The notes under the pieces are model-generated. The model made no database searches. It was not told the DNA's origin and saw nothing but the letters and a program-made list of their open reading frames with translations. Made by a program: the position numbers and the translations under genes. Of a stretch of DNA of 64,000 nucleotides, positions 55,826 to 63,717 are shown in pieces. Position 1 is the first letter of the stretch; each line of letters begins with the position of its first letter. The stretch is from Ascidiimonas meishanensis. GTDB taxonomy: Bacteria > Bacteroidota > Bacteroidia > Flavobacteriales > Flavobacteriaceae. The DNA lies in contig NZ_JBBEXD010000005.1 in the NCBI RefSeq assembly GCF_037782385.1, forward strand, positions 310,001 through 374,000, written 5' to 3'.

Positions 55826-56166
55826 AATAATGACACCTAACACCGGTAAGTATTGTACGAGCCTTTAGAATGAATAAAAACTCGGTTTTTAAACCGTCCC
55901 TACACTTTGGGATAAGCGGTTTTCTCTATTTGCATGATAATGTATACTAAATTCAAGGTTCCTAAAACAGATTTACAGACGGTGGTAAAAATTAGTTGGG
56001 GGAATGCGTTTACTTAAATTAAAATCAATTATTTATTCTAACTAATTTACAAACCCCAAAAAGTAAGGGCTCACGTATTATAATCGGGTTGTATTTGCTA
56101 ACTTAGGTGCTTAGAATACGCAACAAACTAAAGAAACACATTGCACCACATTAAAAGCCAATCAAC
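55826..56166. other. Intergenic region with module-end motif
   Basis: The 341-base gap starts with the motif CTAACACCGGTAAGTATTGT (from 55837, continuing ACGAGCC). A weak inverted repeat (AAACCG with CGGTTT, about 20-base loop) follows near 55897. I see no gene and no good promoter. Confidence 0.55.
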
Positions 56167-57342
56167 ATGAAAAGAATTTTTATCGTTTTTTTAGTAATGC
56201 TACTTAGCTTGCAATCTTACGGACAAAAACCAAGAGCAAGAGATTTAGGAGTTCCATTTGTTGGCAAAACAGGAGCATTTAATGCAATCACAGATGTGAA
56301 AGGAGTAGAGGTAGGATATAGCACTATAATTTCTGGAGAAGGCGAAAATATAATTGGCAAAGGCCCTGTAAGAACTGGAGTTACTGCAATATTTCCAAGA
56401 GGAAAAGCCAAAAAATTCAGTCCGGTTTATGCCAATTGGTACAGTCTAAATGGAAATGGAGAAATGACAGGTACCACTTGGGTTACCGAATCAGGATTTT
56501 TAGAAACACCAATTATGATAACCAACACTAATAGTGTAGGTGTTGTTAGAGACGCAGTATTGAAGTGGTATGTAGATACAGATTGGTATAGGGGAGAAGA
56601 TTGGTGGTACACCTATCCCGTAGTAGCTGAAACCTATGATGGTTTCCTTAACGACATCTATGGTTTTCACGTCAAAGAAGAAAATGTAATGGAAGCTATA
56701 AAAAATTCATCGAGCGGAAAGATTGCTGAAGGAAATGTTGGGGGAGGAACTGGAATGATGTGCCTAGGCTTTAAGGGAGGAACAGGAACGTCCTCAAGAG
56801 TTTTTAAAATCAAGGATTCAACATATACAGTTGGAGCAATTGTTCAATCAAATTTTGGAGCTAAAAGAAACCTATCCATCGCGGGTGTTCCTGTGGGTGT
56901 TGAATTAAAAGACACTTTAAAATACACATTTAATGCACCACCAAAATCAAGGAGACAAGAAGGAGATGGTTCAATTATAGTAATTATAGCAACAGACGTA
57001 CCTCTTTTACCTCATCAACTAAAAAGAATTGCTCAAAGAATACCATTAGGAGTTGGCATTGTAGGTGGACGAGGAAGTAACGGCTCGGGAGATATTTTTT
57101 TAGCCTTCTCAACAGCAAATGAAAAGGCATTCAATCGTGATGAAATGACCACTGTAGTAACCATGGCAAATGATTTACTTATGCCAGTTTTTGAAGCGAC
57201 TGTTCAAGCTGTTGAAGAAGCAATTATTAATGCAATGGTGGCCGCTGAAACTATGGAAGGAATCAACGGAAACAAAGCCTATGCATTACCACACGATTTA
57301 CTGATTAAAACCTTGAAAAAATACAATCGCTTGAAAGAATAA
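56167..57342 (+). CDS. P1 family aminopeptidase (DmpA-like)
   Basis: The 391-residue protein has a signal peptide (VMLLSLQSYGQ) and the P1/DmpA pattern: RARDLGVPFVGKTGAFNAITDVKGVEVGYST, GPVRTGVTAIFPRG, the Asn-rich ITNTNSVGVVRDAV, and the autoprocessing site GDGSIIVIIATD with nucleophile Ser269. These enzymes cleave themselves before the serine and act as N-terminal nucleophile aminopeptidases, some on D-residues or beta-peptides. Signal peptide shows export to the periplasm. It stands alone in the accessory region. Confidence 0.92.
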   Translation: MKRIFIVFLVMLLSLQSYGQKPRARDLGVPFVGKTGAFNAITDVKGVEVGYSTIISGEGENIIGKGPVRTGVTAIFPRGKAKKFSPVYANWYSLNGNGEMTGTTWVTESGFLETPIMITNTNSVGVVRDAVLKWYVDTDWYRGEDWWYTYPVVAETYDGFLNDIYGFHVKEENVMEAIKNSSSGKIAEGNVGGGTGMMCLGFKGGTGTSSRVFKIKDSTYTVGAIVQSNFGAKRNLSIAGVPVGVELKDTLKYTFNAPPKSRRQEGDGSIIVIIATDVPLLPHQLKRIAQRIPLGVGIVGGRGSNGSGDIFLAFSTANEKAFNRDEMTTVVTMANDLLMPVFEATVQAVEEAIINAMVAAETMEGINGNKAYALPHDLLIKTLKKYNRLKE

Positions 57343-57450
57343 GGATTTACAACCATGGCAGATAGCTGTATACACTTATTGATTTTTCTGAAACCTATGA
57401 TATAAATCTTTTCTGGCTTTAGTAAAACCAACTTTTAATTTTAAGATCCT

Positions 57451-57515
57451 TTAATAAAAGAAATACTTACTTTTAGGATTCATTTTGGGTAGTTGTAAAT
57501 AAATTACCGTTAGCA
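57451..57515 (+). repeat. Dispersed regulatory repeat, degenerate copy 4
   Basis: The segment AAATACTTACTTTTAGGATT followed by TTTTGGGTAGTTGTAAATAA and ATTACCGTTAGCAA aligns with the 3' half of copy 3, with many changes. It precedes the ankyrin gene by about 15 bases, at the same place relative to the gene as copies 1-3. Confidence 0.5.
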
Positions 57516-57529
57516 AATAATAGATTCAA

Positions 57530-58393
57530 ATGAAATATCTCAATATCTTTTTAGCAGTCTTATTTTTTCCATTTAGCAATCTACAATCACAAGAAATTTC
57601 TGTGCTTAGTAATGAATATACCTCCATACAAAAACTGGAAATATTTGCAAAAGGATGTAATTCCTCTCAAGTAAAACAGTTAATAGCAAAAGATACCACA
57701 TTTAATATAAACTATGGAGGGATTACACTAACCCCTGTTCAATTAGCAATAGATGCTTTTATAGAAGCAAACAACAATAAATCGCTTAGGAAATGCGATG
57801 AATGTATTTCTACCATTCTTGCTATCATGCAAGACAAGCGCTATGATTTTAAGGTGCAACCATTAAGACAAAAAACAGATCTGGTACATGTTATTTCTCA
57901 AGAAATAAAAATTAAAAACGAGCCTCCTATCAAACAACGTTATGAGATTCTCTTAAATGGAATTCTTAGTACTTTAGAAAAGAAACCTAATTTTCAAATC
58001 ACTTATTCATTTCCAACAAACACATTTAATTTGCCAGAAACCCCGCTTCAGGCCGCTGGCGCATTTGGTGATGAATCTTTATGTATTTTAATTAAAAGAT
58101 ATCCCTATATACTGAAAGAAATAGACCAAAGAAGCGATACCAATAAGTATACCCCTTTAATGTTTGCTGCTAGGCTTAATAATATAAAGGCTACAAAAAA
58201 ATTGCTTTTTTTTGGCGCAGACTATTTAGAGAATTTTACCGGTTATAATGTCAATGGTATAGCGGTGATTGGCATCGCCCAAAGTGCTGGACATATTACT
58301 TTGTCAAACTTGATTAAAGAGTATAAAGATGGAAAAATTAATTTTGAAGGGTGTGAGAGAAATTTTCTAATGACTCCATTGACAAGCCAATGA
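57530..58393 (+). CDS. Secreted ankyrin-repeat-like protein
   Basis: The 287-residue protein has a signal peptide (LAVLFFPFSNLQSQ) and ankyrin-type repeats toward the C-terminus: ETPLQAAGAFGDESLCILIKRYP and YTPLMFAARLNNIKATKKLLFFGADYLE, plus a degenerate third. The N-terminal half is also helical. It should be a periplasmic protein-interaction module, of the sort that gives immunity or binds a partner in some bacteria. No partner is identified. It lies behind the degenerate repeat copy 4. Confidence 0.8.
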   Translation: MKYLNIFLAVLFFPFSNLQSQEISVLSNEYTSIQKLEIFAKGCNSSQVKQLIAKDTTFNINYGGITLTPVQLAIDAFIEANNNKSLRKCDECISTILAIMQDKRYDFKVQPLRQKTDLVHVISQEIKIKNEPPIKQRYEILLNGILSTLEKKPNFQITYSFPTNTFNLPETPLQAAGAFGDESLCILIKRYPYILKEIDQRSDTNKYTPLMFAARLNNIKATKKLLFFGADYLENFTGYNVNGIAVIGIAQSAGHITLSNLIKEYKDGKINFEGCERNFLMTPLTSQ

Positions 58394-58787
58394 TTAGGGA
58401 AGAAGATTTTAATTTATAAATATACCTGTTTTCATCACTCTTAATCTAACTGATTAAATGATCTCATGTTTTAGGATTAACTCCATTTAATAAAAAAAAT
58501 CTGATTAACACACAATAGACTGTACCCAAAAGTTTAGACGAATTTATAATTAATTTTGATAATAATGAGGCTGATATTGTATCGGGCTCATTTTGTTTAA
58601 ATTTGATTCTTTCGTTATCGTAGTAGTTGATGTATAATAAAAACTAATAAAAGATCTTTTATCAACATTAGCTTAACTTGGAAAATTGATTATAAAGGCA
58701 GCCAAAAAAGGTGGGATTCCTATTATGTTTTGAAATTTGTAAGAAATATAGTATTTTTAAGAGAGTAATACATTAAATATATATATC
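58394..58787. other. Intergenic region with an IS remnant
   Basis: Apart from the IS3-type remnant at 58521-58640 I see no gene in these 394 bases. Near the 3' end the sequence ATTATGTTTTG may be a promoter element for the peptide gene that starts at 58788. Confidence 0.5.
58521..58640 (-). mobile_element. IS3-family transposase remnant with one terminal inverted repeat
   Basis: Read on the minus strand, about 19 codons encode YINYYDNERIKFKQNEP, the end of an IS3-type integrase core (usual form INYYNNERIKxKLKGxSP). A short linker follows, then GTCTAAACTTTTGGGTACA, which looks like the element's terminal inverted repeat (58521-58541). The rest of the transposase is missing, so the element is dead. 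It marks a past insertion at the edge of the accessory region. Confidence 0.7.
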
Positions 58788-58955
58788 ATGATAAACAAAA
58801 TTTCAAAACTAGGAAACAAATTAACCAAAAATGAATTAAGAAAAATTACGGGGGGATTGTTGTATTGCGACAGCGATTTTCCATGTCCCACCAATCAGTG
58901 TTGTAATGGCTGGTTTTGTGTAAGATCGTATGGAAGTACCGGAACTTTTTGTTAA
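58788..58955 (+). CDS. Double-glycine-leader cysteine-rich peptide with knottin-like spacing
   Basis: A 55-residue product too short for routine gene calling. Residues 1-23 form a leader (MINKISKLGNKLTKNELRKI-TGG) that ends in Gly-Gly, as in peptides exported and cleaved by C39-peptidase ABC transporters. The 32-residue core has six cysteines in the pattern C-x5-C-x4-CC-x4-C-x10-C (Cys27, 33, 38, 39, 44, 55), which fits the inhibitor cystine knot. Its leader is related to those of the two peptides at 63154 and 63430. The mature product is probably a secreted bacteriocin-like or signalling peptide. Confidence 0.85.
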   Translation: MINKISKLGNKLTKNELRKITGGLLYCDSDFPCPTNQCCNGWFCVRSYGSTGTFC

Positions 58956-59254
58956 CTAATTTACCTTATTCCATTAAGAGCTAATTTGTCTAAAAACTGT
59001 GTTGAGTTACATCTCTATTACAAGTTGATTAGCCCTGTCAATGTAGGAATTGTATTTTGGTGCGTAAATCCGAATTGTTTCGTTCATAGTATAGCTAATA
59101 TTAAGCTGGAACAATTTGCTGTCTAGCATTTTTTAGCTTGATGGCTACAATTTGTCTGCAAACTAAAAACATTATAAGAATACATCAACTCCACTTTGGG
59201 TATGTAATAAAGAATACCCCATATTTCAAAATCAAATAATTTCACCTTCTTTAT
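58956..59254. other. Intergenic region, no intact gene seen
   Basis: On the minus strand a short open stretch around 58995-59090 reads MNETIRIYAPKYNSYIDRAN and ends in a stop; it could be the last fragment of a lost gene but is too short to identify. No RNA gene or terminator is clear. Confidence 0.4.
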
Positions 59255-60091
59255 TTAAGGACAAGAGCATTTAACCTTTATAGTAGCAGAGGCACATTGC
59301 CAATTAGGATATCCTGTACAAATAGATACATAATAGTATCTAGGATTGTTATTTGATAGATTACCTCCAAACAAGATTTCACCTTGTCTATCAGGGTCGT
59401 ATCCTAAAAAATCATCACCAAAACTATGTTGCGAAGAAAGTTCTTGTAAGTTTAAACTTGATGGAGCTTCACCATCAAACCATTTTCCCCACTCGTATTC
59501 TTTTGGTCTGTACCAATTTTGATAATCAAATTCCCAAACACCTACCCAATATTTATCTTCGCAAGCAGTATTAGTTGGGTCAATAATAATTTTAGAGGGA
59601 CAAACTTCAATAGGAATTTCTGGATCTGGCACTAACCCATTAATTGTGAAAGCAGGTATAGCAGGATTCCTTTTAACTATAAATGAACTTGTATAACCTG
59701 AGTTTTGAATTCTCCATCTCCAGAGAAATCCTCTAACCTCAAGCATTATGTTCGCTCTATAATGTCCTTCTGAAAGGTTAAAACCACTATAAATATCATT
59801 TATCCAACAACTACTACTTGATGGATACATTCTTGTAGAAATTAGAATATTATCTTTGTAAAGTTTAATTGTAAATCTATATCTATTTGCTCCCCATCCA
59901 TTATATGGACATTGAGAATCGTTAGCATAAGAGGCTTTTAGACGAACTTCTTTTGTTTCTCCACATATATCTATATCTGAACTTGAAAAGTTGTTTGTGT
60001 TAGGCTCTGCCCATTCTAAAGTTAAATTTTGAGAATTGGCTAAATGAGTACTAATAAATAGAATCATTAAAATGTAAATAAATTTTTTCAT
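59255..60091 (-). CDS. Secreted protein of unknown function
   Basis: The ATG at 60091 is preferred because it gives a normal signal peptide (KKFIYILMILFISTHLANSQ); an earlier start at 60112 would add seven residues. The mature 258-residue part is rich in Trp, Tyr and Cys, with several beta-strand-like segments (GHYRANIMLEVRGFLWRWRIQNSGYTSSFIV) and ends in WQCASATIKVKCSCP. I do not recognise a family. It is transcribed opposite to the peptide and two-component genes on both sides. Confidence 0.75.
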   Translation of the reverse strand: MKKFIYILMILFISTHLANSQNLTLEWAEPNTNNFSSSDIDICGETKEVRLKASYANDSQCPYNGWGANRYRFTIKLYKDNILISTRMYPSSSSCWINDIYSGFNLSEGHYRANIMLEVRGFLWRWRIQNSGYTSSFIVKRNPAIPAFTINGLVPDPEIPIEVCPSKIIIDPTNTACEDKYWVGVWEFDYQNWYRPKEYEWGKWFDGEAPSSLNLQELSSQHSFGDDFLGYDPDRQGEILFGGNLSNNNPRYYYVSICTGYPNWQCASATIKVKCSCP

Positions 60092-60342
60092 TATATTTAG
60101 TATTAAACTCACCTACTCTGTTTACAGTTTTCGGCTTCCCTGTTTTTATAATATCACAAATCTCTAGATACTTCTATGGGTAATTGAGGGGTGATGCACC
60201 TCAAAACAGTAGTTGCATTGCGTTAAAATGATGGGGTTATTTAACCTTGTCTATTTGGGTTTTTCTACGCGAGGTTGATTTGAGTTATAATTGTTCTTTT
60301 GTGGTCTAACTAAAAAAATTTAATAGCTTAAAACCCACAATT

Positions 60343-60999
60343 ATGAAAGTAAAACTCTTAACTTTAGTAGTATTTTTAGGAATAACAACTATCTTAATAA
60401 ATGGCTGTGCCTTTTTAAAAGGAAAGGGAAGCACTTCCAACGAAACCTCTATTTGCATGAATTATGCTAAGTCTGAAAAGCCTTTATTGTCCTTGAAATT
60501 AGTTCATGAAATGACCCAGTTATATCAAAGTAATCCAAATATAGACGACACCAAAGCTATTAGATTTGACCTGGAAACCCTCAAAAATTTTATATATCAC
60601 CTAGAAATAGAGGCGAAAAAAAATAATATTCCAAGTAAAGATTTAGGGATTAGAATTTACTATTCCCGTTATCCTAAATTATCCACTTGGTATGATGCTT
60701 TTCAAAGAGATTTATTTGGGTTTACAGGTAATGCAATAACAAGGCAATACGAAATGAGACACACCTTGGTAATGATACCCACCATCCATAGAGATTCAAT
60801 AAACTATGATTTCAATCCCTTAGAGCCCGGCACATATAGTACCGGACTGCAAGTAGCAAGGTTCCTTTCATCATCTGAACAAGATACGCTAACTAGTAAA
60901 AAATATACTTTTGCATTATCTGTTACCCAACCTGTTACAAACGCCCAAAATCATGGCGATCTTTATCCTCCTTTTGGAGGTGCGGGGCTTGCGTTTTAA
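60343..60999 (+). CDS. Putative lipoprotein next to a two-component system
   Basis: The 218-residue protein has a lipobox (TTILINGC) and a mature part with the segments KNNIPSKDLGIRIYYSRYPKLSTW and RHTLVMIPTIHRD, which resemble an uncharacterised flavobacterial family. It is 8 bases before a membrane protein gene, which overlaps the histidine kinase gene, so the four genes appear to form one operon. A sensing role for the kinase is plausible but unproven. Confidence 0.78.
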   Translation: MKVKLLTLVVFLGITTILINGCAFLKGKGSTSNETSICMNYAKSEKPLLSLKLVHEMTQLYQSNPNIDDTKAIRFDLETLKNFIYHLEIEAKKNNIPSKDLGIRIYYSRYPKLSTWYDAFQRDLFGFTGNAITRQYEMRHTLVMIPTIHRDSINYDFNPLEPGTYSTGLQVARFLSSSEQDTLTSKKYTFALSVTQPVTNAQNHGDLYPPFGGAGLAF

Positions 61000-61007
61000 A
61001 ACTACAA

Positions 61008-61655
61008 ATGGAAGATCTTATACCCATATTAAAAAGCATCCTGTTCTTAGTTCAACTAGTAGCTGCACTAGCAGGATGTTTTTATTTCTTTAAATTAAAG
61101 ACCAGTTACTGGAAATGGTTTGGGGTTTATTTGGTGATCTTGTTTATTCAGCAGCATCTTTTAAAATACGTATTTCCTAATATGGTAGCTTCAAAAAATG
61201 TGTATTATTTATTGTTTGGAATCCCACTAGAGTATATATTTCTTTATTGGCTCTATGCCAAACAGTCTTTAAAAAAAGAAAAACTATTCTATATTTTTAG
61301 CATCCTTTATATAGTAACAGTGCTAATTTCATGGTTCGTCCAAGAAACGGATGATGCCCTAAGTATTTCCTTAAATACAGGTTCTTTACTCCTCACCGTT
61401 TTAGTAGTTCTGGAATACCTAAAACAAATAAGTGATGATAGTATTCTTAAATTTCGAGAAAATAGTATGTTCTATATAAATGTAGGCGTCATATTATTTT
61501 ATATTGGTGCGCATCCATTTCATGTCTTTCAAAAATACTTATATGCCGATTATAAGGTTTTTATTGAATATTATTACGTATATTTTTTAGGGGCAAATTG
61601 TAGTATGTATTTACTATTTATAGCTTCGTTTGTATGGGGGAAAAAGAAATCATAA
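61008..61655 (+). CDS. Multi-span membrane protein in the kinase operon
   Basis: The 215-residue protein has about six membrane spans (from ILFLVQLVAALAGCFYFF to YFLGANCSMYLLFIASFVWG) and no recognised domain. It overlaps the histidine kinase gene by 22 bases, which points to translational coupling. It could be the sensing part for the kinase, which itself has only one span, or a partner in envelope signalling. Function unknown. Confidence 0.78.
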   Translation: MEDLIPILKSILFLVQLVAALAGCFYFFKLKTSYWKWFGVYLVILFIQQHLLKYVFPNMVASKNVYYLLFGIPLEYIFLYWLYAKQSLKKEKLFYIFSILYIVTVLISWFVQETDDALSISLNTGSLLLTVLVVLEYLKQISDDSILKFRENSMFYINVGVILFYIGAHPFHVFQKYLYADYKVFIEYYYVYFLGANCSMYLLFIASFVWGKKKS

Positions 61656-62413
61656 TTATATCATTGGTTATATTCAATGTTATTTTCATTGTCTTTATTG
61701 TAGCAATCGTTATGTTTAAGGGGCAATATCGTATTAAAAAGAAAATGCATTTAGCCCAGATTCAAGATATTGATGAGACGCATAAAAAAGAGCTGTTGGA
61801 AACTGAAATCGAAATTCAGCATCAAACCATGAAACATATTGGGAGGGAGATTCATGATAATATAGGGCAGAAACTTACTTTAGCAAGCTTATATACACAG
61901 CAATTAGCTTTTGAAAATAAAGTGCCTCAGATCACTAAAAACATTGAGGATATTAGTGAAATCATCAATCAATCCTTAACAGAACTTCGCCAATTGTCAA
62001 AGTCATTAACAGATAATACCATTGAAAAATCATCCATTTCTGTTTTAATTGAAAATGAGTGTAAAATTATAAACGACTTAAAGAAATGCAACGTCAGGTT
62101 TAGAAATGACACTCAAATTGATCTTAAATCGTATCAGATTAAAAGTATTCTATTAAGAATAACCCAAGAATTTTTGCAGAATAGCATAAAGCATGCCCAT
62201 TGCAAAAACATTGAGGTACTATTAAGTAAAGACCCATCAACTATAATCTTATCTCTAAAAGATGATGGACGCGGTTTTGATATGGAGCAATCAAGAGCTA
62301 ATGGAATTGGTCTCAAAAATATTGAAAAAAGGACAGAACTCATAGGAGGAAAGTTTAGCCTAGAGAGTCAACCTCAATTTGGGACTTCCATAATCATAAA
62401 AATTCCAACCTAA
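61634..62413 (+). CDS. NarL-type sensor histidine kinase
   Basis: The 259-residue protein has one N-terminal span (IISLVIFNVIFIVFIVAIVMF), a HisKA_3 dimerisation segment with phospho-acceptor His74 (GREIHDNIGQKLTLASLYTQQL) and an ATPase domain with LRITQEFLQNSIKHAHCKN (N-box) and GIGLKNIEKRTELIGGKFSLES (G-box). Its short extracytoplasmic portion suggests that the neighbouring membrane protein does the sensing. It is immediately followed, with no gap, by the cognate response regulator. Confidence 0.93.
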   Translation: MGEKEIIIISLVIFNVIFIVFIVAIVMFKGQYRIKKKMHLAQIQDIDETHKKELLETEIEIQHQTMKHIGREIHDNIGQKLTLASLYTQQLAFENKVPQITKNIEDISEIINQSLTELRQLSKSLTDNTIEKSSISVLIENECKIINDLKKCNVRFRNDTQIDLKSYQIKSILLRITQEFLQNSIKHAHCKNIEVLLSKDPSTIILSLKDDGRGFDMEQSRANGIGLKNIEKRTELIGGKFSLESQPQFGTSIIIKIPT

Positions 62414-63064
62414 ATGAAGCATACCATTGTAATTATTGACGACCATGTATTGATTGCGAATGCTTTAAGTAGTATTATTTCTAATTTCTTCCAATTTGAA
62501 GTGCTTTATACCTGTGAAAATGGGTTAGATTTTCAAGAAAAAGTGAAAAACATGCCGTTGCCCGATATTGTATTATTGGATATTAGTATGCCTCTTATGG
62601 ACGGATTTGAGACTGCCAAATGGATAAAAGAAATGCATCCTCAAGTTTTAATAATGGCGTTGAGTATGCAAGAAGATGAACAAAGTTTAATTAGAATGAT
62701 CAAGAATGGTTCTAAGGGGTATATGCTTAAAAATGTACATCCTTTAGAACTGGAAAATGCGTTGAATAGTCTCGCAAAAAATGGACATTTTTTCCCGGAG
62801 TGGGCAGCAAAAAAAGTATTTACCAGTATTCGTGAAGATACAATTGATGCCAGCTCAAAACTTAATTTATCAGATCGTGAAAAAGAATTTCTCAGGTATA
62901 CGGTCACCGAAATGACCTATAAAGAAATCGCTGAAAAAATGTTTTGCAGCCCCAGAACCATAGAAAATTACAGAGACAGTTTGTTTGAAAAACTCGAGTT
63001 AAAATCCAGAGTAGGTTTAGCAGTATATGCCATTAAAAATGGGTATTCTGGATCATGTTTATGA
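62414..63064 (+). CDS. LuxR/NarL-family response regulator
   Basis: The 216-residue protein has an N-terminal receiver domain with phospho-acceptor Asp56 in DIVLLDISMPLMDG and a C-terminal LuxR-type DNA-binding domain (LNLSDREKEFLRYTVTEMTYKEIAEKMFCSPRTIENYRDSLFEKLELKSRVGLAVYAIKNG). It is the partner of the upstream kinase. Two cysteine-rich double-glycine peptides start 90 and 366 bases downstream, so they are candidate targets or products of its regulon. Confidence 0.94.
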   Translation: MKHTIVIIDDHVLIANALSSIISNFFQFEVLYTCENGLDFQEKVKNMPLPDIVLLDISMPLMDGFETAKWIKEMHPQVLIMALSMQEDEQSLIRMIKNGSKGYMLKNVHPLELENALNSLAKNGHFFPEWAAKKVFTSIREDTIDASSKLNLSDREKEFLRYTVTEMTYKEIAEKMFCSPRTIENYRDSLFEKLELKSRVGLAVYAIKNGYSGSCL

Positions 63065-63153
63065 GGAAGCATCTTAAAATTAAACCAATTTTATAAGTAT
63101 TTTATTACAAAAAATACGTATATTGATAATAAGAAAATACTTAAAATTTTTAA

Positions 63154-63315
63154 ATGATGCTTAAAAATATATCAAGATTTGCAGAGAAATTGAGTAAAAC
63201 AGAACAAAGAAACATTATAGTAAAAGGGGGTAGAATTCCATACTGCCCGTTTAGCAATGATCCTTCTACAGATTGGTGTTGTGATCTTCCCCGAGGTTGT
63301 CCTTCCGATTTTTGA
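63154..63315 (+). CDS. Double-glycine-leader peptide, four cysteines
   Basis: The 53-residue product has leader MLKNISRFAEKLSKTEQRNI-IVKGG (starting at Met2) and a short core with Cys31, Cys42, Cys43 and Cys49 (C-x10-CC-x5-C). Two ATGs occur together; the second (63157) gives a leader matching that of the other two peptides. It is 90 bases after the response regulator. Mature function, bacteriocin or signal, is unknown. Confidence 0.82.
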   Translation: MMLKNISRFAEKLSKTEQRNIIVKGGRIPYCPFSNDPSTDWCCDLPRGCPSDF

Positions 63316-63429
63316 TTTTTAGAGTTGAATCTAAAATAGTCATTAAGATTATCTTTTAGAGTGTTAAAACAAAAATTTTTCACTTGAATAAAGTTGTTAC
63401 ATGTATTTACAATCGAAAAAAACTTAAAA

Positions 63430-63579
63430 ATGTTTAAAAATATATCAAAAATAGGTTCAGAATTGTCTAAGAAACAGCAAAGAGGTATTAACGGAGGTAA
63501 AAAACAGTGTTATAGGTTTGGTGTTTGTACCGACTATGGAATTCACTGTGCGGAAACAATATGTATGCTAACGATCTAA
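63430..63579 (+). CDS. Double-glycine-leader peptide, four cysteines, third copy
   Basis: The ATG at 63430 is chosen over an in-frame TTG/ATG 36 bases earlier because it gives leader MFKNISKIGSELSKKQQRGI-NGG like the other two peptides. The 49-residue product has a core with Cys27, Cys33, Cys40 and Cys45 (C-x5-C-x6-C-x4-C), so the disulfide pattern differs from the first two although the leaders are related. It lies between peptide 2 and the histone-deacetylase-family gene. Confidence 0.82.
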   Translation: MFKNISKIGSELSKKQQRGINGGKKQCYRFGVCTDYGIHCAETICMLTI

Positions 63580-63717
63580 GAAAAGTTAATTAATAGGATG
63601 GTATCAAATAGTTGGAGCAAATACAGGGTATTTATGTGACGGGTCTTTGATTGATATATAAAAGAGCAGTCTGCATTAGGTTTCTGGAAAGCGGTTGTAA
63701 ACCCATAACATGAAAGC

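Noticed and set aside
48974..55866. Integron gene-cassette array
   Set aside because: The border motifs are suggestive, but no integrase gene is in the window, cassettes hold several genes each, and attC-type R and L boxes cannot be confirmed by eye. Kept only as a cassette-like finding.
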